Shown: in pieces, positions 6,716-12,440 of the stretch
Layout of the letters: each line of letters starts with the position of its first letter
How positions within the stretch are numbered: the stretch's first letter is position 1
Assembly: GCA_031178565.1 (NCBI GenBank)
Contig: JAPSIU010000052.1
Coordinates: 1-12,699 of the forward strand
Direction: 5' to 3'
Source of the DNA: Leucobacter sp.
GTDB taxonomy: Bacteria; Actinomycetota; Actinomycetes; Actinomycetales; Microbacteriaceae
Length of the DNA stretch: 12,699 nt
Translations under genes and position numbers: made by a program
The notes under the pieces: generated by a model
Database searches by the model: none
Seen by the model: only the letters and a program-made list of their open reading frames with translations
Told to the model about the DNA's origin: nothing

Positions 6716-6727
6716 TACACTGGGGAA
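6716..6727 (+). promoter_or_regulatory. candidate leaderless promoter of the two-component operon
   Basis: TACACT (6716-6721) is a good -10 box. It is followed by 6 bases and then the ATG at 6728, so the transcript would begin at the start codon. The GGGGAA at 6722-6727 is too close to act as a ribosome site. The -35 region (about 6693-6698, TGCCGG) is weak and overlaps the palindrome, as expected for a regulated promoter. Confidence 0.45.
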
Positions 6728-8161
6728 ATGTCCACTGAACCGAAGCGGGACCGCACGGGGAACGCGCGGATCTCCGCTCTGATCGGCGTGATCGCCTCCC
6801 TCTCCGCCGGGGTCGCATCGCGATGGCTGCTCGTCGACTCGCCCGTACCAGCGCTGATGATCATCGTCGTGTCGTCGACTGTCCTACTCGCCGCCGCGCG
6901 CCGGGTGCCCCTGCCCCTGGTCGTCGCGTGCACCATGGTCGCAGCGGTCGTCGCGCAGATACCCGGCTTCACCGCCGAGAGCTTCGCTTTGGGAATGATC
7001 TCGGGTCTCCTCGCCGCGCTCTGCCTCTCCGGGCCGATCGCGATCGCTGCGATGCTCCGTCGTCAACAGGCCTTTCGCCGCCGCGGGTGGGAGTTGGCCG
7101 CACTGGAAGCGCGCACACGGTCGAGTGACATTCAGGCGGCGCTGCAGCGCGAACGCCTATCGTTGACGGCCGAGATGCACGACGGAGTCGGACACCGTCT
7201 CACGCTCATCGCGGTCCGCCTGGGACAGCTCTCGCTGAACCCCGCGCTCGCACCCGCCGATCGCGCCGCCGTCGAGGAGTTGCGGCAGGCGTCGGCCGAA
7301 GCCGCGGAGGAGCTCGGGTTGGCCGTCCGCCTGCTGAGCTACGCCGACCCGGCTGCTGCCCGGCCAGCCGCCCCGACCCCGGCGGACGCCGTCGAGGCCG
7401 CCCGAGCAGCCGGGATCCGGGTCACGGCCGATCTGCCGGGAGATCTCCAGGAGCATGTCAGCCCCGAGGTGCGCACGGCTCTGTCGCGCTTCGTCCAGGA
7501 AGCGCTCACGAACGCCGCGAAGCACGCGCCGGGCGAGACGGTCGGCATCGTGATCCGCCGCTCCGATTCCACCGTCGTCGCCGAGGCCCGGAACAGATCG
7601 TGCGCGTCGGCGGGCGACGACCCTTCGAGCAGCGGTGGTTTCGGCCTCGTCGGGCTGCGACATCGCGCGTCCGTTCTCGGGGGCACGCTCGATGTCGATC
7701 GATCCACGGATTCGTTCACGCTGACCCTGAGCCTGCCGTCCTCCGCGCGCCCGTCGACCCCTCTGCCCGAGACGATGGAGGAGAGCCGTATCCTCGCCGC
7801 CGAGAGCGTCGCCGCGGAGGACAGCGCACAGGCGAGGCGGACCGCGATCCTGCTGCCCGCCGCGATCCTCGGGGGCGTGCTGCTCGTCGCGACGGGATAT
7901 CTCGTCGTCACGACGTTCTTCTCGGTGATGCCTTCGGCCGCCTTCGCCGAGATCGAGCAGGGCGATGACCGCTCCTCCGTCGAACCGGCGCTGCCCCGGC
8001 TCGAACTCCTCGACGCTCCGCGAGATCGGTTTCCGGCGCGAAGCGGCGAAGAATGCCGCTACTACGAGTCGGAGGTCAGCTTCTTCGAACGCCGCGACGT
8101 TCACGTGATCTGCTTCGACGGGGAACGGGTCGCTCGCACCGGAACGGTGCCCGCGCCGTGA
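6728..8161 (+). CDS. NarL/DesK-type sensor histidine kinase with extra C-terminal membrane helix and external tail
   Basis: The 477-residue protein has four N-terminal membrane helices (about residues 15-36, 42-58, 62-79, 86-111) with short loops, so no large external N-terminal sensor. The HisKA_3 dimerisation/phosphorylation helix contains His151 in TAEMHDGVGHRLTLI. The ATPase domain shows the N box (Asn262 in EALTNAAKHAPG) and a glycine-rich lid (GGFGLVGLRHRA, from Gly303). Unusually, the protein then continues: a linker of about 50 residues, a fifth membrane helix (about 372-398) and a tail of about 80 residues holding Cys443 and Cys462 and ending at 477. By topology the tail would be outside the cell. 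Its pattern (CRYY, then VICFDGERV) faintly resembles SmpA/BamE-like domains. It should phosphorylate the downstream response regulator, whose GTG start overlaps its stop. Confidence 0.9.
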   Translation: MSTEPKRDRTGNARISALIGVIASLSAGVASRWLLVDSPVPALMIIVVSSTVLLAAARRVPLPLVVACTMVAAVVAQIPGFTAESFALGMISGLLAALCLSGPIAIAAMLRRQQAFRRRGWELAALEARTRSSDIQAALQRERLSLTAEMHDGVGHRLTLIAVRLGQLSLNPALAPADRAAVEELRQASAEAAEELGLAVRLLSYADPAAARPAAPTPADAVEAARAAGIRVTADLPGDLQEHVSPEVRTALSRFVQEALTNAAKHAPGETVGIVIRRSDSTVVAEARNRSCASAGDDPSSSGGFGLVGLRHRASVLGGTLDVDRSTDSFTLTLSLPSSARPSTPLPETMEESRILAAESVAAEDSAQARRTAILLPAAILGGVLLVATGYLVVTTFFSVMPSAAFAEIEQGDDRSSVEPALPRLELLDAPRDRFPARSGEECRYYESEVSFFERRDVHVICFDGERVARTGTVPAP

Positions 8162-8832
8162 CCGATGTCGTCGCGCCGCCCGCAGAGCGGATCCGCGTCC
8201 TCGTCGCGGACGACGACCGTCTCGTTCGCGCCGGGATCGTCGGCATTCTCTCCACCGCGCACGACATCGAGGTCACCGCCGAGGCCGGCGACGGCTTGGA
8301 GGCGGCAGAAGCTGCATCGGCTCATCGGATCGACGTCGTGCTGCTGGACATCCAGATGCCGCGGCTCGACGGCATCGGAGCCCTGCGCGGGATCCATCGC
8401 CATCAGCCCCGGCTCCCGGTCGCGATGCTCACCACCTTCTCCGACGACCGCCTCATCGCGGAGTCGATCAGTGCCGGTGCAGCCGGGTTCCTGCTCAAGT
8501 CCGACGAGCCGCAGCAGCTGATCGGCTGCGTCCGCGCTCTGGCACAGGGCGGCGGTGCGTTCTCACCGCGGGTGGCGCGCTGGCTCGCAGCCCGGGAGCG
8601 CGCCGCCATGCGGTCGGATCAGGAGGGCGAGAGGATCAGGAATCTGCTCACGCCGCGCCAGCTGCAGCTGCTCGCCCTTGTCGGAGAGGGCCACTCCAAT
8701 GCCCAGATCGCCGATCGGATGCATCTGTCCGAAGGCACGGTCAAACAGTATCTCTCTGCGCTCTTTGCCGTTCTGCACATCGACAACCGGGTCCGGGCGG
8801 CGGTTCTCGCCTATCGGATCGGGCTCCTCTGA
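8158..8832 (+). CDS. LuxR/NarL-family two-component response regulator
   Basis: This 224-residue protein has a receiver domain with the acidic pocket Asp18-Asp19-Asp20 (VADDDR), phospho-acceptor Asp64 (LLDIQMPRLDG), the switch Thr92-Thr93 and Lys114 (FLLKSD). A C-terminal LuxR-type helix-turn-helix follows, from LTPRQLQLLALVGEG (about residue 162) through NAQIADRMHLSEGTVKQYLS. It is a DNA-binding regulator controlled by phosphorylation. The start is the GTG at 8158, because it gives the standard N-terminus before IRVLVADDD. Its GTGA overlaps the kinase stop TGA (8159-8161) by 4 bp, indicating translational coupling, so kinase and regulator are a cognate pair. Targets are unknown; the palindrome upstream of the kinase gene is a candidate. 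Confidence 0.93.
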   Translation: MTDVVAPPAERIRVLVADDDRLVRAGIVGILSTAHDIEVTAEAGDGLEAAEAASAHRIDVVLLDIQMPRLDGIGALRGIHRHQPRLPVAMLTTFSDDRLIAESISAGAAGFLLKSDEPQQLIGCVRALAQGGGAFSPRVARWLAARERAAMRSDQEGERIRNLLTPRQLQLLALVGEGHSNAQIADRMHLSEGTVKQYLSALFAVLHIDNRVRAAVLAYRIGLL

Positions 8833-8836
8833 GCCG

Positions 8837-8927
8837 CACTCTGCTCGTCCGCGCGAATCCTCGGGTATCCCTCCCGATGCTCCGCAACAGGGGGTGCTGG
8901 CTACCCGTTCGCCGCGAGAGCAGAGTG
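8837..8927. repeat. 91-bp element bounded by perfect 10-bp inverted repeats
   Basis: CACTCTGCTC (8837-8846) and GAGCAGAGTG (8918-8927) are exact inverted copies 71 bp apart, starting 4 bp after the response-regulator stop. They could form a long-stem RNA structure or be the ends of a small mobile relic. No flanking target duplication is evident and the interior has no coding potential. Confidence 0.4.
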
Positions 8928-8955
8928 GTCGAGTGATCGGTTCACGCCGTATGCG

Positions 8956-8976
8956 ACCGGTCAGACCGCCGGTTTT
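8956..8976 (+). terminator. weak terminator-like hairpin
   Basis: ACCGG (8956-8960) can pair with CCGGT (8969-8973) around an 8-nt loop, and TTTT (8973-8976) follows. It could end the two-component transcript, 124 bp after the regulator stop. The stem is only 5 bp. Confidence 0.25.
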
Positions 8977-8996
8977 CGCTTGAGGAGGCTCCGCCG

Positions 8997-9342
8997 ATGG
9001 GCACCACTGCTCGCCCCGCAGCCGACACCACGACCGCCGCCGCGGCCGTCTCGCCGCGCCGCGTTGGCGCTTCTCGCGTTCAGCGCCGGCGGGTTCGGGA
9101 TCGGACTGACCGAGTTCGTCATCGCCAGCCTGCTCATCGACGTCGCCGACGATCTCGGCGTCACCATCAGCCAGGCCGGTCACCTCGTCGGTGTCTACGC
9201 CCTCGCGGTCGTGCCCGGCGCGCTAATCATCAACCCGCTCATCGTGCGCCGACCTCCGATTGCGAACCTCGTCGCGCTCGTCGGCTACGCCGCCATTACG
9301 ATCGGCGCTGCGACCCTCATCGGGGTCTTCCTCCGGGTATAA
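8997..9342 (+). pseudogene. frame-shifted, truncated MFS transporter remnant
   Basis: A good ribosome site, GAGGAGG (8982-8988), lies 8 bp before the ATG at 8997. That frame opens with a plausible low-complexity Ala/Thr leader (MGTTARPAADTTT). The transporter sequence itself, RRAALALLAFSAGGFGIGLT and on through SQAGHLVGVYALAVVPGAL, is in the next frame from about 9052. A single +1 shift near 9045-9060 is therefore needed to join them. The signature matches TM1-TM2 of the DHA1 family seen in the intact MFS gene at 616. After about residue 75 the similarity is lost: NPLIVRRPPIANLVALVGYA runs to a stop at 9342, so most of the ~400-residue transporter is missing. Either it is a degraded relic after internal deletion, or the shift is a sequencing error in a short gene. 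Confidence 0.65.
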
Positions 9343-9407
9343 CCTGGGGGCGTCGGCCGTCGGAGATGCTGCTGCGGCCGGCGCGATCGAGAAGGAAAGG
9401 TGACCGC

Positions 9408-9737
9408 ATGCATTCGCATCACGAGGAAGCGAAGTTCATGGCCGACATCAAGGAGGGTGCGCCGGAGATGGTGGCGGCCTTCTTCGGCTTCGACAAGGCG
9501 GTGTTCAAGAAGGACGCCGGCAACCTGGATCTGGCCACTCGGGAGCTGATCGCGGTCGGCGTCGCGGTGACGACGCAGTGCCCGTTCTGCATCGAGGACC
9601 ACGCGAAGCGCGCGGTCGCCGCCGGCGCGTCCAAGGCCGATGTCGCCGAAGCGGTCATGGTCGCCGCCGCGCTCCGCGCAGGCGGCGGCGTCACGCACGG
9701 GTGGAAGGCGATGAAGAGCATCGCCGAGGACGCGTAA
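9408..9737 (+). CDS. carboxymuconolactone decarboxylase / AhpD-like protein with CxxC
   Basis: The 109-residue protein is a small all-helical AhpD/CMD-family protein. The active-site signature is CPFCIEDHAKRA, with Cys58, Cys61 and His65 at the positions used by AhpD alkylhydroperoxidase. LATRELIAVGVAVTTQ before it and KADVAEAVMVAAALRAGGG after it are standard family helices. With both cysteines and the histidine it probably does thiol-disulphide or peroxide chemistry rather than decarboxylation. A strong ribosome site, AAGGAAAGG (9392-9400), precedes the ATG at 9408. The same frame is open from 8997, but the residues between are out-of-frame MFS sequence, so a long start should not be used. 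It faces the leucine-rich protein gene tail-to-tail. Confidence 0.92.
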   Translation: MHSHHEEAKFMADIKEGAPEMVAAFFGFDKAVFKKDAGNLDLATRELIAVGVAVTTQCPFCIEDHAKRAVAAGASKADVAEAVMVAAALRAGGGVTHGWKAMKSIAEDA

Positions 9738-9738
9738 T

Positions 9739-9773
9739 CCGGCCCGGCGTTCGAAAGCCTCATCCGCGGCCGG
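9739..9773. terminator. weak inverted repeat between convergent genes
   Basis: CCGGCC (9739-9744) and GGCCGG (9768-9773) flank most of the 36-bp gap between the AhpD-like gene and the convergent leucine-rich gene. Six paired bases with a 23-bp loop and no T-run make this a weak terminator candidate. Confidence 0.2.
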
Positions 9774-11057
9774 CTACGCGCCGCGGGTGAGGCGGACGAA
9801 GCCGTGAGCCTCCTCGATGTCGACCCCCGCCGGTGCGCTCGCGACGAGCGGCGGCACCCAGCTCTCGTGCCGGTACAGCGCCACCGCGACTCCGGCCCGC
9901 GCGAGCTCCACGACGGTGTCGCCGAGCCCGGGATGGGCGGGGGTCGGGTCCGGCGCCCCGGCAGGCTCCTCGATATCCGGGTGCGGCTCGTAGCCACCGC
10001 TGAGCTTGAGCCCGCGCAGCTGCGGCAGCTCGGTGAGGAACGATCCGTCGGCGCCGTCGAGGTGCAGGTACAGCTGCTCGATCGGCGTACCCCGCAGCAC
10101 CGTGAGGTCGGCTCCGCGGGTGATGCCGATGAGCTCGAGGCGGGTGAGCTGCGGCAGCTGCGCGACGGCTGCGATACTCGTGAGCCCCGACCCGATCGTC
10201 GCGTGCACGCGGAGCTCCCGCAGCTCGGTGCACTCGGCCAACGGGGTGAGGTCCGCGTGCTTCTCGAGGATCACATCGAGTGCGCGGAGACCCTCCACCG
10301 CGCCGATGCCCTCGATACTCGAGCAGACGTCGAGCCGCACGCCGTTCCGGCCGGGCTTGAACATCCGCGCGGCGAACTCGCGGCGGTCGAAGCGCCCCCA
10401 GGCCCGGTGCAACTCGGAGAGGTCGACGTCGGAGTAGCTGTCGGACGCGTACTCCGCGAGCACGTCGAGCGCGGCGGGGGTGGCGATGCCGCCGAGCGCG
10501 CGCAGGGCGCTCCGCCGAGCCGCGGCGCGCTGCCCCTGCTGCGGCGCGAACAACCGAGGATCGGCGTCCGGGTGGGCTTCGAGCCACTTCGCGACCTCGG
10601 ACACCTTCGCGGGGAGCGCGGGGGCGTCGGACGATGACGGTGCGGAATCGTCTCCCGCGGGCGCGTCCGCTGCGGCCTGCAGCTGCTTCCGATGCTTCGT
10701 CGCGGCGCGTCGGATCGACGCGATCTTCGGGCCGCCGCCCTCGAGCACAGGCTCCGGCAGGCGGTCCAGCACGCTCGCATCGGCGCGCGTCGCGAGTGTC
10801 AGGAGTCCCCAGAGCTCCTGAGTGGGGTCGTCCGAGAGGAAACTCATCGGGACCAACCCGCTCGCGCCATCCAGCGAGGGATCGTCGAAGACGCGCAGCG
10901 CAGCGCGTTCCAGCTCGGGATCGCTCGGCAGCTTCGCCGCGCCCTTGACGGTGTTGGGCTGGTTCGAGAAGTTGCCGAATCGCCTCAGCACCTCCTCGGC
11001 ACGATCCTCCCCGACGGCGGTCGCGAGGGCGGCGGTGACGTTTTCGAGCGTGGGCAT
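9774..11057 (-). CDS. uncharacterised protein with HEAT-like and leucine-rich-repeat-like regions
   Basis: I do not recognise this 427-residue protein as a named family. The N-terminal third is helical and charged (MPTLENVTAALATAVGEDRA), followed by an Ala/Ser/Asp linker near residues 120-142. A HEAT-like helix pair follows (RRSALRALGGIATPAALDVL). From about residue 268 there are short leucine-spaced strands: TELRELRVHA, QLTRLELIGI, PIEQLYLHLD and QLRGLKLSGG. These are the pattern of irregular leucine-rich repeats. The final ~70 residues are unique. It lacks a signal peptide or membrane helix, so it is cytosolic, and repeats of this kind usually bind proteins. The start at 11057 has GGAG about 7 bp upstream. 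A promoter farther up (11186-11181) would instead give a leaderless start at 11174 adding 39 arginine/serine-rich residues, which look less coding. Confidence 0.75.
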   Translation of the reverse strand: MPTLENVTAALATAVGEDRAEEVLRRFGNFSNQPNTVKGAAKLPSDPELERAALRVFDDPSLDGASGLVPMSFLSDDPTQELWGLLTLATRADASVLDRLPEPVLEGGGPKIASIRRAATKHRKQLQAAADAPAGDDSAPSSSDAPALPAKVSEVAKWLEAHPDADPRLFAPQQGQRAAARRSALRALGGIATPAALDVLAEYASDSYSDVDLSELHRAWGRFDRREFAARMFKPGRNGVRLDVCSSIEGIGAVEGLRALDVILEKHADLTPLAECTELRELRVHATIGSGLTSIAAVAQLPQLTRLELIGITRGADLTVLRGTPIEQLYLHLDGADGSFLTELPQLRGLKLSGGYEPHPDIEEPAGAPDPTPAHPGLGDTVVELARAGVAVALYRHESWVPPLVASAPAGVDIEEAHGFVRLTRGA

Positions 11058-11174
11058 CGATGCTCCTGATCTGTGGAGGATGGTGGGCTCGTCTGAGTCA
11101 GCGTGCGCGCCGGTAGTGCGCGGCGATCGCGCCGTTGCTGAGCGGCTCCGCCGAGACCGGCTCGAGAGTCCCAT

Positions 11175-11210
11175 GAGGCGAGTGTAAGTCGGCGACAGGG
11201 CGATCACCAA
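11175..11210 (-). promoter_or_regulatory. promoter upstream of the leucine-rich protein gene
   Basis: On the minus strand TTGGTG (11210-11205), an 18-bp spacer and TACACT (11186-11181) form a fair promoter. The -10 box is identical to that of the kinase operon. Six bases after it is an ATG at 11174, again the leaderless geometry, in frame with the leucine-rich protein. Translation could start there or at the ribosome-site-backed ATG at 11057. Confidence 0.45.
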
Positions 11211-11329
11211 CGTTCGCGGGCTGGTCGTGCGAAGCGACGGTGGTCCGAGGGATCGAGGCGATCCGCCGGCGCGCCTCCCGGCGACGGATGCGGAGACATC
11301 CCGTGCCGGGAGGCCCGGTGGCGGCCCGA

Positions 11330-11683
11330 TCAGGCGGCCGCCGACCGCACGATCTCGGAGATCCGCGTCTCGGCAGCGTCATCAATGTCCTCGAAATACC
11401 AGGCAGCCGGCATCAGGGAACCATCCGCACCGCCCGAGGGTCGCAGGTCGACCTTCTCGGTGAGCGCGAGATTCAAGCGCTCGTCGCTGCGGAGAGTCAC
11501 CAGGGCCGGTGTGCTCGCGGAGAGCGCGTAGGCGGGCATCCCGTACCAGATCCTGGGCTTCAGGTTCGGCGCCGCAGCGAGAATGATCTCGTGCGCACGC
11601 TGCATGATCGACCGCCGCGGCTCGTCGAGCTTCGCGATCTTCACGAGGACCTGGGCGAGGTTCTTTTCGTCCTTTGAAGGCAT
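11330..11683 (-). CDS. DUF1801-type small cytosolic protein
   Basis: This 117-residue protein resembles the DUF1801 (YdhG/Fra-like iron-chaperone fold) group. Supporting stretches are IIL then KPRIWYGMPAYA, the typical 'W-G-mP-y' core, and a C-terminal RISEIVRSAAA helix. Family members are small alpha/beta proteins, some of which resemble frataxin-like iron chaperones; the biochemical role here is unknown. The start at 11683 is chosen because AAAGGA lies 8 bp upstream on the minus strand and the lysine-rich MPSKDEKNLAQVL N-terminus is natural. A longer frame from 11752 would run through the 19-bp palindrome and is unlikely. It stands alone, with a perfect palindrome 18 bp before the start codon that could be its operator. 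Confidence 0.8.
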   Translation of the reverse strand: MPSKDEKNLAQVLVKIAKLDEPRRSIMQRAHEIILAAAPNLKPRIWYGMPAYALSASTPALVTLRSDERLNLALTEKVDLRPSGGADGSLMPAAWYFEDIDDAAETRISEIVRSAAA

Positions 11684-11701
11684 GTCATGTCCTTTCCGTC
11701 G

Positions 11702-11720
11702 GCCGACACCGGGTGTCGGC
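11702..11720. promoter_or_regulatory. perfect 19-bp palindrome upstream of the DUF1801 gene
   Basis: GCCGACACCGGGTGTCGGC has 9-bp perfect arms around one central base and begins 18 bp before the DUF1801 start codon on the minus strand. Arm length and position suit a TetR- or MarR-type operator. A folded mRNA leader or a read-through terminator is possible; there is no T-run. Confidence 0.5.
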
Positions 11721-11731
11721 GCTCTGAAGTT

Positions 11732-11749
11732 CGGCGCGTGAATGCGCCG
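11732..11749. repeat. inverted repeat, 6-bp arms
   Basis: CGGCGC (11732-11737) and GCGCCG (11744-11749) flank a 6-bp centre. It is one of three palindromes in an 80-bp stretch upstream of the DUF1801 gene and may be part of its control region. Confidence 0.35.
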
Positions 11750-11767
11750 CACCCCATCCAGACATGT

Positions 11768-11782
11768 CCCGAGCTGCTCGGG
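11768..11782. repeat. perfect 15-bp palindrome
   Basis: CCCGAGCTGCTCGGG has 7-bp perfect arms and a single central base. It is the third palindrome in the cluster upstream of the DUF1801 gene. Its function is unknown. Confidence 0.4.
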
Positions 11783-12015
11783 CCTCTCCGCGATGATTCA
11801 CATGGATTTCACGTGGGAGTGCCATCTGCGGTGTGAACCGCCAGTTCCAGAGTACCCGATGCGTGCAGACGAACGAAGAGCCTTTGGTGGGCCCGGCCGG
11901 GTGCTTCTCGAACCCTCGCAAGCCTCTGCGCGCGTTGATTCGCCGTGTTCAAAGGGGCGCCAAGCGTTCGGGGTCTCGTCCTGCGCGCCGGGAGATCGAG
12001 GACGCGCGAGGTCCG
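11783..12015. other. gene-poor stretch between the DUF1801 gene and the recombinase-like pseudogene
   Basis: With the palindrome cluster before it, about 330 bp hold no gene I can support. Open frames exist on both strands, but their third-position G/C content is mixed and they match nothing I recognise. No tRNA cloverleaf was found. The DNA is probably intergenic or degraded accessory sequence near the IS element. Confidence 0.4.
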
Positions 12016-12347
12016 GTGGCGGAAAAATCGCCCGTGGTTCAAACTCGTTTGAACGCCCAGAGTCGAGCAGAGCCGCTGGATGGCTACGCGGCTGGTGTGC
12101 CCGTGAGGGAGCTGGCGGAGCGGTTCGACATCTATCGCGGGACGGTGCGTCGTGCGGGGCTCCCACGCCGGAACGGGCCTGAAATCTCCAAGGCGCTGCG
12201 TGAAGAGGCCGCTGCCTGTACCAGGGCGGGATGACGCTGCTGGAAGTGGGACGTCAGCTCGGGATCAGTAACGATGCGGTGCGAGCGGCGGTGGTCGCGT
12301 GCGGGGGCACAATTCGCCCGAAAGGTCGTCGCCTGCGCGCGGTGTGA
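12016..12347 (+). pseudogene. frame-shifted helix-turn-helix protein, resolvase/recombinase C-terminus-like
   Basis: The first part, from GTG 12016, reads VAEKSPVVQTRLNAQ and then an HTH unit, GVPVRELAERFDIYRGTV, like the DNA-binding end of serine recombinases. This frame then fails at about 12211-12216 and stops at 12234. One base lower the sequence continues as a second HTH unit, LYQGGMTLLEVGRQLGISND and AVRAAVVACGGTIRPKG, to a TGA at 12345-12347. Joining needs one inserted base, which would restore an AA(R)LY junction. Compared with the expected two-unit layout, the first recognition helix also looks shortened (TVRRAGLPRR). No catalytic recombinase domain is seen upstream. The start is uncertain. 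It is likely a disabled DNA-binding gene, next to an IS element; a single-base sequencing error is the alternative. Confidence 0.6.
12037..12054. repeat. perfect 18-bp inverted repeat inside the HTH pseudogene
   Basis: GTTCAAACTCGTTTGAAC has exact 8-bp arms around TC. It overlaps the codons for VQTRLN. It could be chance, a conserved coding feature, or a binding or crossover site for the encoded recombinase-like protein. Confidence 0.45.
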
Positions 12348-12368
12348 TCCGGCCTTGCCAGACCGGTG

Positions 12369-12407
12369 CAGAGCGCCCCTGATACTCGGAAGTCAGGGTG
12401 CGCTCTG
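12369..12407. repeat. strong imperfect hairpin next to the transposase 3' end
   Basis: CAGAGCGCCCCTGA (12369-12382) pairs with TCAGGGTGCGCTCTG (12393-12407) with a single bulged base and a 10-nt loop. It lies 34 bp downstream of the transposase stop (minus strand) and 22 bp after the HTH pseudogene (+). It could terminate both transcripts or mark the end of the IS. The other IS end is outside the window, so this cannot be settled. Confidence 0.5.
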
Positions 12408-12440
12408 GCATCTACGGACTGGATCGGTTTAGAGCTGGTT

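Noticed and set aside
11685..11921. Minus-strand frame with a partly G/C-ended segment (KGSSFVCTHRVLWNWRF)
   Set aside because: The segment is short, there is no ribosome site, the rest of the frame has mixed codon ends, and it runs through the palindrome cluster. Not enough to call a gene.
11890..11960. tRNA fragment or attachment site suggested by GGTTCGAG on the minus strand
   Set aside because: No acceptor stem, anticodon arm or D arm could be folded around it.
11742..12182. + strand frame of 146 codons through the gene-poor stretch
   Set aside because: Third codon positions show no G/C bias, unlike every supported gene in the window.
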